NCBI GenBank assembly: GCA_963823675.1
Contig: CAWGMT010000013.1
Coordinates: 682,001 to 746,000, forward strand
Reading direction: 5' to 3'
Origin: CAWGMT01 sp963823675
GTDB lineage: Bacteria; Planctomycetota; Planctomycetia; Isosphaerales; Isosphaeraceae
Length of the DNA: 64,000 nt
A program made the position numbers and the translations under genes. Shown here piece after piece: positions 57,523-64,000 of the stretch. How positions within the stretch are numbered: position 1 is the first letter of the stretch; every line of letters begins with the position of its first letter. Under the pieces are notes generated by a model, which was not told the DNA's origin, did no database searches, and saw nothing but the letters and a program-made list of their open reading frames with translations.

Positions 57523-57846
57523 GGGATCGTGCAAGGCCATTTAGACATGATGGCTCGTTGCCATCGCCAGATCGGCCTGGCAGGAGCCCAGCGGCGCGAA
57601 CCGCTCGCCGGGGTCTTTACCCCACAATCGAAGTTCAGTCAATCCGAGTCGGCGGAACCTGTCCGAGGCGCGAGCGGCGTGCAGAGCGTCGCCCGGAAAC
57701 TTCCATTCGGTTGCCATCCTCGTAATCGTTCGCCTCGTCAAATTTGTTGCAGTCTGACCTGTCGAGCGGTCGAATATCCAGATGGCGCCTCTCGAAGTAA
57801 AGATCTTGTCAATCGCCAGATCGAGCGGGCTGAGCCGGAGGGGACG

Positions 57847-59109
57847 ATGATGTCCGAGCGGATCGTGATTTTGGGCCATTCCGTGGTCACCTGCCTGGGC
57901 AGCGACATGGAATCGACCTGGGCGGCCCTGATCGCCGGAAAGTCGGGCCTCCGCCGCCAGCCGTCACTGGCGCGAGGAAACCACCTTCAGGTCATCGCGG
58001 GCATGGTCGATGACTTCGGTCCCGGCACGCCCTACGCCGACCCCGCGGTCGCGCTCCTGGAAGTCCGCTCGATTCACCTGGCCCTGGCGGCGGCCCGGGC
58101 CGCCTGGTCCGACGCCCGGCTGGGAGAGGCCGACGTGGACCCGCTGCGGGTCGCCCTGGTCATCGGGACCGGCATCGGCGGCCTGGACCTCCTCGAGGAT
58201 GAGCGCACGCGGTCCGCCGGGCAAGCCTGCTTGAAGACGAGCCCGTACCTGATTCCCGGCGTGATTCTCAACCAGGCGGCGAGTCAGATTGCCCAGCACC
58301 TGCGGCTGCACGGACCCAGTTTCACGCCGTCGAACGCCTGCGCCTCCGGCGCCCACGCCATTGCGCTCGGGGGCATTCTCTTGCGAGCCGGAGAGGCCGA
58401 TTTCGCCCTCTGCGGAGCGAGTGAGAGCGTCTTCAGCCCGCTGGTGATGAACGGCTTCGCAACGATCAAGGCGATGTTCTCGCCGGGGCCGGGCGATCGG
58501 TCGAGCTCCGACCCCAGCCAGGCGAGTCGGCCCTTCAGCGCCGATCGGGCCGGCTTCGTCATGGCCGAGGGGTCGGGCATGATCGTCCTGGCGACCGAGT
58601 CAGCCGCGCGGCGTTTGGCGCTGCCGATCCAGGCCGAGCTGGCGGGGTGGGCCGTCAACTCGGATGGTTACCACATGACCTTGCCGTTCGCAGACCGCAT
58701 CGTGCAGTGCCTGGAATCGTCGCTGCGGCAGGCGGGCATCCAGCCCGAGAGCGTGGACTACTACAACGCGCACGGCACCAGCACGAAAGTCAATGACCAG
58801 GTCGAGACCCAGGTGCTCAAGAAGGTCTTTGGGGCCCACTCCCAGCACCTTGCCGTCAGCTCGATCAAGGGTGCGCTCGGCCACAGCTTGGGCGCCGCCT
58901 CGGCCATCGAGGCGGCTGTCTGCGTGCGCGCGCTCCGCGAGCAGATGATCCCGCCCACGATCAATCTCATTCCCGATCCCGACCTCGACCTGGACTACGT
59001 CCCCCAAGAGGGGCGGCAGAGCGCTCTCGAGACCATCGTGAGTGCCTCCTTCGGGTTCGGAGGAACCAACAACGCCCTCGTTCTGCGGAGATGGAGCGAT
59101 GCAGCCTGA
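57847..59109 (+). CDS. Beta-ketoacyl-ACP synthase (FabF/KAS II-like)
   Basis: A 420-residue condensing enzyme. ATG 57847 follows GGAGG; the second Met at 57850 is an alternative. Catalytic Cys165 (SNACASGAHAIALGG), His309 (NAHGTST) and Lys341/His346 (IKGALGHSLGAAS) form the Claisen-condensation triad of KAS I/II. The C-terminal SFGFGGTNNALVL is the standard signature. The gene overlaps the acyl carrier protein gene by 11 bases, so they make a unit, and an acyltransferase and a sulfatase-like enzyme follow. Together they suggest synthesis of a special acyl chain for a lipid or glycolipid rather than general fatty-acid synthesis (inference). Confidence 0.88.
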   Translation: MMSERIVILGHSVVTCLGSDMESTWAALIAGKSGLRRQPSLARGNHLQVIAGMVDDFGPGTPYADPAVALLEVRSIHLALAAARAAWSDARLGEADVDPLRVALVIGTGIGGLDLLEDERTRSAGQACLKTSPYLIPGVILNQAASQIAQHLRLHGPSFTPSNACASGAHAIALGGILLRAGEADFALCGASESVFSPLVMNGFATIKAMFSPGPGDRSSSDPSQASRPFSADRAGFVMAEGSGMIVLATESAARRLALPIQAELAGWAVNSDGYHMTLPFADRIVQCLESSLRQAGIQPESVDYYNAHGTSTKVNDQVETQVLKKVFGAHSQHLAVSSIKGALGHSLGAASAIEAAVCVRALREQMIPPTINLIPDPDLDLDYVPQEGRQSALETIVSASFGFGGTNNALVLRRWSDAA

Positions 59110-59353
59110 ATGCCCAGTGCTCGCGGAAGTCATCGATGCCATCCGGACATCGGCCAAGCTGGGACCGGCGATCCCGGTCACGCCCGAGCTGCGACTGGCC
59201 GAGGACCTCGCCATCGATTCGCTGGGGCTGGTCGGGCTCATCCTGGAGATCGAGCGCCGGTTCGCGGTCGTGGTGGCCGACGACGAACTGATCGGCTTTC
59301 GAACGGTATCGGACATCGTCGCCTACCTCTCCGGGGCGCGAAGAGCGGCATGA
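59099..59353 (+). CDS. Acyl carrier protein
   Basis: An 84-residue carrier protein. ATG 59099 overlaps the synthase stop (59109). The phosphopantetheine attachment site is AIDSLGLVGLILEIERRF, with Ser41 in the DSL motif. The domain is the four-helix ACP fold, PP-binding family, and the size is normal. Partner of the preceding ketoacyl synthase and probably of the next acyltransferase. A dedicated phosphopantetheinyl transferase is not seen. Confidence 0.88.
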   Translation: MQPECPVLAEVIDAIRTSAKLGPAIPVTPELRLAEDLAIDSLGLVGLILEIERRFAVVVADDELIGFRTVSDIVAYLSGARRAA

Positions 59354-59419
59354 GCCGGACGGCCGTGCCCCGGTCGGGTTTCCCCGCCACCCCAACTGCT
59401 CGTGGAGCAAGGACCGGCG

Positions 59420-60352
59420 ATGGACAGGCGAGGTCTCAAACTCCGCAGGGCGCTCTTCCGCGCGGCCCTGCCCGTGCTGCGCAGGATGCCGCTGGCCGCC
59501 GCGACGTTGCAGATGAGCCGGATCGGGCGGGCCGAATACGCGGCCTTCCCTCAGCTCCGCGCTCGATTCCAGGCGGCCGCCGAGCGCGGCAACGCGTACT
59601 TCGGCTGCCCGTGGAATGTTGCGGCGCTGGCCCGAGAACTGGCCGGCAATCACGTCCGCTGGTGGCTTCGAGATCAGTTGCTCGACGGCCTGCCGGATCG
59701 CTCAGTGGTCGCCCGGTTCGCTGTCTCGGGAAGGGAGCACCTCGACCTGGCCCAGGCGGAGGGGCGCGGAGTCCTGCTGTTGGGAAGCCACTTCGGCGAC
59801 CCCTGGCTGCCGGCCCACTGGCTGGTCCGCGCTGGCTTTGCGGTCCGCTGGTACACGGAGCGGCCCAAGCACGTCTCCCGATACATCGAAGGCTGGTTCG
59901 GATCCGACGGCCCGCTCGGCCAGCGCCAGCTCTTCATTTCGCGCAAGGCCGATCGCGCCGAAGCCGCTCGGTCGATCCTGCATGCCGTCCGGGTTTTGCG
60001 GGCTGGCCTGATCCTCGGCGCGGCCTGCGACGTTCGCTGGATAGGCCAGCAGACCGCACCCGCGCGGTTCCTGGGGCGGACCTACCATTTTTCATCGACC
60101 TGGGTCGCCCTGGCCGGGATGACGGGCGCTCCCGTGGTCCCGATCTTCTGCCGGACGGACGATCACGCCCGCTACCAGCTCGAGTTCCTCCCCGGCTATC
60201 ACGTGCCGTCGGGTATCCAGGGCCCGGACGAGGCGGCTCCGTGGGTTCAGGCCGCGCTGCACGCGCTGGAGGAACGGGTACGGCTGCACCCGGGCAGCAG
60301 CAACGACTACTTCTTCTGGAACGATCGGGAGCTGGCCAGGACCTCGGCGTGA
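59420..60352 (+). CDS. LpxL-like lysophospholipid/lipid A acyltransferase
   Basis: A 310-residue protein. ATG 59420 has AAGGA six bases upstream; GTG 59402 is a possible earlier start. The family block is VLLLGSHFGDPWLPAHWLVRAGF, in the position of the lipid A acyltransferase HFGNWE motif (HX4E). Here H124 is kept, but Trp stands at the position of the catalytic glutamate, with Asp at +3, so either the motif is rearranged or activity differs. Later conserved parts are ARFLGRTYHFSSTWVALAGMTGAPVVPIF. Cytoplasmic-face membrane enzyme, probably acyl-transfer from the ACP next door (inference). Confidence 0.78.
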   Translation: MDRRGLKLRRALFRAALPVLRRMPLAAATLQMSRIGRAEYAAFPQLRARFQAAAERGNAYFGCPWNVAALARELAGNHVRWWLRDQLLDGLPDRSVVARFAVSGREHLDLAQAEGRGVLLLGSHFGDPWLPAHWLVRAGFAVRWYTERPKHVSRYIEGWFGSDGPLGQRQLFISRKADRAEAARSILHAVRVLRAGLILGAACDVRWIGQQTAPARFLGRTYHFSSTWVALAGMTGAPVVPIFCRTDDHARYQLEFLPGYHVPSGIQGPDEAAPWVQAALHALEERVRLHPGSSNDYFFWNDRELARTSA

Positions 60353-60390
60353 CAGCGCCGTAGCCGCGGAGGTCGAAGGAGGCGTGAAGG

Positions 60391-62318
60391 ATGGCAACGA
60401 TGACACAGAGGCTGACTCTGGCGCGGCCCCGGCGGACGACCCCACGACTTGTCGCGGGCGTGCATGGTGTCGGCCTTCGCCCCGCTCTGGTGGCGCTCTT
60501 GGCGGTCTGGTACGGTCTGGCCACGGGCCTCGGCGAGCTGGCGCTGCTCCAGGCCCTCAAGCCGCTCCGCGATCCCTCTCCGGGCTTTTTTCGGATGAAC
60601 CGCCACGCCTTCTGGATGATTCCCACCGTCAACCTGGCCGTCTTCGGCACAGCCGGGTTGCTCCTCATGGCGCTTGCCTGGCAGAGTCCCGTCCGCGCCC
60701 GCCGCGCGACGCGGGGCTGTCTCACCTTCCTCGCGGTCTGGACATCGCTTCTGGCCCTCGGCCGTCTGCACGGGATTTCGTGCCTGGTCCTGGCGGCCGG
60801 ATTCACCTGGCGCGTCTCGCACCGGCTCGACCCCCTGGATCGTAGGTTCCAAGGATTGGTTCGGCTCAGCCTCCCCGTTCTGGGATCCATCGTGGCGGTG
60901 CTTTGCGGCATCGCCTACGCTCGAAACGTCTGGGCGGAACACCAGGCTGTTGCCGCGCGGCCCCCGGCGCAACCAGGGGCCCGGAACGTCCTCCTGGTCG
61001 TGCTCGACACGGTGCGCGCCGATCACCTGAGCCTCTATGGGTACAATCGTGCCACCACCCCCAACCTGGCCCGTCTGGCACGCTCCGGTGCCCGGTTCGA
61101 CCAGGCACGCTCGACGGCGCCCTGGACGTTTCCGTCGCACGCTAGTATGTTCACTGGCCGCTGGCCCCACGAGCTGTCAGCCGGATACAACCGGCCGCTG
61201 GACGCAGCGCAACCGACGCTGGCGGAGTTCCTGGCCGATCGAGGCTATGCCACGGCGGGTTTCGTCGCCAACACCGTCTTTTGCGCCGCCGAGACCGGCC
61301 TCTCCCGGGGCTTTGCACACTACGAAGACCACGTGGTCTCCCTCGCAGGAGCACTCGAGGTCTCGGCACTGGGACGCCGCGTACTCCTACCATTCGAGCG
61401 AAGAGCCGTCGCGCTGGCTAAAGACCTGCTGCGCGGCTCGACACGTGCGATGGGCGAACGCAAGGATTGCAAGGATGCAGGGACGATCAACCGCCAGTTC
61501 CTCGACTGGCTCGCCGAGCAAAAGAGCGGTCCGTTTTTTGCCTTTCTCAATTACCTCGACGCTCACACTCCCTACCTGCTCCCCGACGGTCACGACGATC
61601 GGTTCGGCAGGCCGGCCCGGACGCGCGCGGAGCAGAGGATCATCGGCCGCTGGTGGGAAATGGACAAGCGGAAGATCGGTGCCGAAAAAGTGCAACTGGC
61701 CATCGATGCCTACGACAGTTGCATTGCCTACCTCGATGAACAGCTCGGGCAGCTCTGCGGGGAACTCGAGCGCCAGGGCGTGCTCCGCGACACGATCGTG
61801 ATCGTGACCGCCGACCACGGCGAGCATCTCGGCGAGCACCAGCTCTTCGGCCACGCGGGGAGCCTGTACGATCCGGAGGTCCACGTCCCGCTCGTGATCA
61901 TCGCGCCGGGCTCTTGCCCGAGGCCCGGTCCATCTCCGAACCGGTGAGTTTGCGCGACCTGCCGGCGACGGTGGTAGACCTTCTGGGATACGAGGGCGCG
62001 TCTCCGTTCACGGGACGTTCACTCACGCGGTTCCTGGTGCCGGGCCCCGGACCGTGCGAACCCATCCTCAGCGAGATCAACGATTCCGTGCAGGAGAACG
62101 CGAACCACGGTTGCTCACCGGCCTTTCGGGGCCCGATGAAGTCGCTGCTCGTGGGCGCTTCCGTTTACATCCGGCACAGTGATGGCCGCGAAGAGTTATA
62201 TCACCGCGACGACGACCCGATGGAGACCCACGACCTGTCCTTCGCGCCCGAGTCCCGGCCCGAGATCGAACGACTCAGGGGCCAGTTGGAGGATCTCGTC
62301 GGGCGGAAGGTGAAGTGA
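60391..62318 (+). CDS. Membrane-bound sulfatase-like phosphatase/transferase (one frameshift)
   Basis: About 640 residues. ATG 60391 follows GGAGG. The N-terminal 185 residues contain four or five membrane helices (GLATGLGELALLQAL; TVNLAVFGTAGLLLMALAWQ), then the alkaline-phosphatase-fold domain: NVLLVVLDTVRADHLSLYGYNRATTPNLA with D206 and D211. At APWTFPSHASMFTG, Thr246 is at the place of the Cys/Ser that sulfatases convert to formylglycine, so this is likely a Thr-nucleophile enzyme as in LtaS or phosphoethanolamine transferases. The second metal region is TADHGEHLGEHQLFGHAG. A frame shift near 61911 joins to PEARSISEPVSLRDLPATVVDLLGYEGA, ending at 62318. It may modify the lipid made by the preceding genes. 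Confidence 0.82.
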
Positions 62319-62365
62319 ACACGGGCCTTTTGTTGCGTTAACCCATTAGATCTCGCCGGGTTTCC

Positions 62366-62605
62366 TCAGTAGGGATTCTCACTCATCCAGGAAACCGCTG
62401 CTTGCCGGCCAAGTTTCGATAAGGCTGCTTTCTCGCGGATCTCGTCGAGCGTTTCCTGGCGGACCGACTCTATGCTTTCGCCCTGAGCTGCCAGAACGAC
62501 GACGATGTCACCACCGAGCTCTGAAGCAAACACGCGGACGGGGTACCCTTGCCTCAAAACGCTGGCTTGTTCGTCGGTCAACTCGATCAAGGTCACCTCC
62601 TTCAA
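62366..62605 (-). CDS. Small hypothetical protein, antitoxin-like
   Basis: A 79-residue protein with a start at ATG 62605 after AAGGAGGTGACC, an unusually strong ribosome binding site. It has a short beta-rich N-terminus (VTLIELTDEQASVLRQGYPVRVFASELGGDIVVVLA) and a helical C-terminus (TLDEIREKAALSKLGRQAAVSWMSENPY). Similar small proteins with this ending occur in planctomycetes near toxin-antitoxin loci and prophage-like regions, but no partner is adjacent, so this is only a hint. It is convergent with the sulfatase-like gene. Confidence 0.5.
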   Translation of the reverse strand: MKEVTLIELTDEQASVLRQGYPVRVFASELGGDIVVVLAAQGESIESVRQETLDEIREKAALSKLGRQAAVSWMSENPY

Positions 62606-62639
62606 GGAATAATACCAGATCCGGGACCGTCAGAGTCAG

Positions 62640-62724
62640 CCCGGCACGACATCCTGGCAGACACTGAGAACTTAAAATCCTCTGGGCGGTAACGCCCGTG
62701 TGGGTTCGATTCCCACCGCCGGTA
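62640..62724 (+). tRNA. tRNA-Leu (UAA), 5' half degenerate
   Basis: The 3' half is well formed: anticodon loop CTTAAAA (TAA at the anticodon position), variable arm GGGCGGTAACGCCC, T-arm GTGGG-TTCGATT-CCCAC and acceptor 3' strand CGCCGGT. The 5' acceptor strand (CCCGGCA) pairs only in its middle, the expected T at position 8 is C, and the D-stem cannot form properly, though the D-loop GGCAGAC is present. It could be a real but mis-sequenced gene, or a pseudo-tRNA left by an integration event. Length (85) is normal for tRNA-Leu. Confidence 0.6.
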
Positions 62725-63153
62725 TTGGACTTACGACGATTATTGAGGTGTCAGTTACCCGGAGAACCAGCAACACTTCACCGGTTCGCATTGGGGTCGC
62801 ATTGGGAATTCTGCAGGATTTGGATCGCTGCGGGCGAGGAGCATTCGACACGAAACACCCGCCGAACCACAATTGGTGCTCACTTAGCTCGCGAATCTAT
62901 CGCATCAAGGCTCGATCATGCCACAATTGTTCCGCGAATCGAGGCATGGAAGCTAGTTCAGTGCCGGTCCGGCCCGGCGAAATACGGGCCGACGTGGGAC
63001 GACCGTGCATCGCTTTCACCCTTTCTCCCGCCATGGAGCGTCGGTCCCCGCGCCGACTCGCGGCGTAGCGCGCGCTTGGAGACTGTGTTGACTGGCGGCG
63101 TGCGACCCGAAGAGAATGGGAGTTCGCAAATATTGACTAAAGGAGAGTCCGAG
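62725..63153. other. Region between the tRNA and the right-edge pair, no gene recognised
   Basis: A frame is open on the + strand through this stretch to 63576 but the part before 63154 has no family match and no start with a ribosome binding site. The promoter of the next two genes is expected here. Confidence 0.4.
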
Positions 63154-63576
63154 ATGTCCGCCAAGAGTGATGCGTTTGCCAAACAGGTTGAAACGGTCGT
63201 TAGCGATTTCGAGGCATCTTTATCTGGGCGGGATTGGTCGATAAGACGCGACCCGAAACGCATGAGAGATGAAATCGGCAACGTCTACACCGTCCAATCG
63301 CTCACGCTCATCAAAGGGCCGGTCCGACTTCTGTTGGACCCGAACGGATATGACATTCCCGGAGCCGACGGCGTTATGGACCTTTATCTGTTGCCGCCGT
63401 ACGACCCCGTCGCAACTCTCTATCTGGAGGACGGGGAGTGGTTCATTCACTCCCCGTTTCCGACCGCGTTAGAAGCCATCGGCAATCCGACGAAATGGAC
63501 TCGTTCGTACCTCACCAAAGAGTCGATCAGCAACACGCTGGGGTCGATCGTCGAACATGCCGTACCTTCTGTCTGA
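63154..63576 (+). CDS. Hypothetical protein upstream of an HEPN-like gene
   Basis: A 140-residue soluble protein. ATG 63154 follows AAAGGAGAG, a strong site; the frame is open upstream but not protein-like. It contains DAFAKQVETVVSDFEASLSGRDWSIRRDPKRMRDEIGNVYTVQSLTLIKGPVRLLLDP in pieces and a C-terminal helical region. No family is recognised. Its 3' end overlaps the next start by 20 bases, implying translational coupling. As a partner of a putative RNase it might be a regulator or antitoxin; this is inference only. Confidence 0.55.
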   Translation: MSAKSDAFAKQVETVVSDFEASLSGRDWSIRRDPKRMRDEIGNVYTVQSLTLIKGPVRLLLDPNGYDIPGADGVMDLYLLPPYDPVATLYLEDGEWFIHSPFPTALEAIGNPTKWTRSYLTKESISNTLGSIVEHAVPSV

Positions 63577-64000
63577 ATGGCGAGCCCATATTCAAGAGGT
63601 GTTGGGCGAATACAAGGCTGCAAGCTTCTCGGTTTCTCGTCTGATAAGGCAGGTTGAGTCGGACGCGAGCACGATCGCCGACGAGGCTTGGGTTCGTGAG
63701 CATTTGTCTCGTGCCCACGCCAACTTGGAGGGCACATACATCGTCCGAATGTTCGCCGCATTTGAGGCGACGCTCCGTTCCTATGACCGTCATATCTTCA
63801 AAGATCCAGAGCGCGAGACGGCATCGTCGGTCATGATCGATCAACTCGGAAGCAAGAGCCAGCTTCGCGTCCGAACCCAAATTCGAGAGGGCGTGCATCG
63901 GGTACGAAGGATTCGCAATTATTGGGCCCACGATACGGACGATGACCCCAGTCCAATGCCGATCGATCGCTTCCGAGGGTTGCTTCAAAGCTATCTAGAT
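63557..64000 (+). CDS. HEPN-like domain protein, 3' partial
   Basis: The frame starts at ATG 63557 inside the previous gene and is open to the last base (148 codons visible). It is helical throughout. Near the C-terminal end of the visible part is VRRIRNYWAHDTDDD, with R120-x4-H125 in RNYWAH, the RxxxxH catalytic signature of HEPN RNases. A dense preceding segment (RMFAAFEATLRSYDRH) matches the first helices of such domains in spacing. The gene is truncated by the window edge. Together with the previous gene it may be a toxin-antitoxin-like pair; alternatively a DNA-repair or RNA-metabolism protein. Confidence 0.55.
   Translation, partial: MPYLLSEWRAHIQEVLGEYKAASFSVSRLIRQVESDASTIADEAWVREHLSRAHANLEGTYIVRMFAAFEATLRSYDRHIFKDPERETASSVMIDQLGSKSQLRVRTQIREGVHRVRRIRNYWAHDTDDDPSPMPIDRFRGLLQSYLD

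Noticed and set aside
62672..62872. Short minus-strand frame across the tRNA
   Set aside because: It overlaps the tRNA-Leu and encodes the well-known antisense-of-tRNA peptide pattern (GIEPTRA), not a gene.

Overview
The window is high-GC DNA from a planctomycete, probably of the Isosphaeraceae type (lineage is inference). The evidence is the paired DUF1549/DUF1553 and DUF1501 genes, a YTV-repeat cysteine-rich wall protein, an LEPR-like surface protein, a PEP-CTERM protein, a large dehydrogenase/HEAT/cytochrome c protein, Uma2 proteins and many short intergenic hairpin repeats. About 30 single-base frameshifts interrupt otherwise well-conserved genes. They are densest in 3.2-12.4 kb and 49.9-52 kb, and many other genes have none. 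I treat most of them as consensus errors and annotate the genes whole, giving the approximate break points.

Layout. 0-2.4 kb: respiratory chain (end of cydB, type II NADH dehydrogenase). 2.8-12.4 kb: MazG-like hydrolase, a large membrane protein next to an ABC ATPase, a BlaI-type repressor overlapping a very large M56-peptidase/carboxypeptidase-regulatory/thioredoxin-like protein, and a Uma2 protein. 12.5-20.2 kb: surface and export genes (LEPR-like protein, DUF1501 and DUF1549/1553 pair, Gly/Tyr-rich PDZ protein, TMEM14-like protein, lipoprotein).

20.2-26.2 kb is a mobile island with few host genes. It holds a remnant of a REP-associated transposase, two inverted copies of a REP-like palindrome about 4 kb apart, a group II intron whose 5' end (24468) and 3' domain V plus maturase fragment (21721-22535) are separated by an IS110-family transposase gene, and a broken TPR gene.

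26.2-36 kb: acetyltransferase, sugar-type ABC ATPase, FG-GAP protein, exported methyltransferase, an amino-acid permease fused to DUF805, a HEAT-repeat membrane protein and the YTV protein. 36-43 kb: Uma2 remnant, orphan HicB, TPR/seven-heme cytochrome with a TPR partner, GH5 glycosidase, and a tight two-gene unit of a RusA-like resolvase and a PD-(D/E)XK protein with an HEPN-like C-terminus. 43-49.7 kb: a redoxin/carboxypeptidase-regulatory protein, and the helicase (Lhr-type) plus phosphoesterase (PdeM-type) repair pair preceded by a broken UPF0175/PIN toxin-antitoxin pair. 49.9-57.4 kb: dehydrogenase/HEAT/cytochrome protein, DUF362 protein, PEP-CTERM protein and a redoxin/cytochrome/copper-monooxygenase protein.

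57.8-62.3 kb is a four-gene lipid cluster (ketoacyl synthase, acyl carrier protein, LpxL-like acyltransferase, membrane sulfatase-like enzyme). After it come a small protein, a tRNA-Leu with a poor 5' half, and a pair of overlapping genes, the second with an HEPN-like RNxxxH motif, running off the right edge.

The best candidates for something undescribed are the RusA/REase-HEPN operon (41.9-43.0 kb), the HEPN-like pair at the right edge, and the nested mobile island with its REP-like elements. A hairpin repeat domesticated in frame inside the phosphoesterase gene is also notable.
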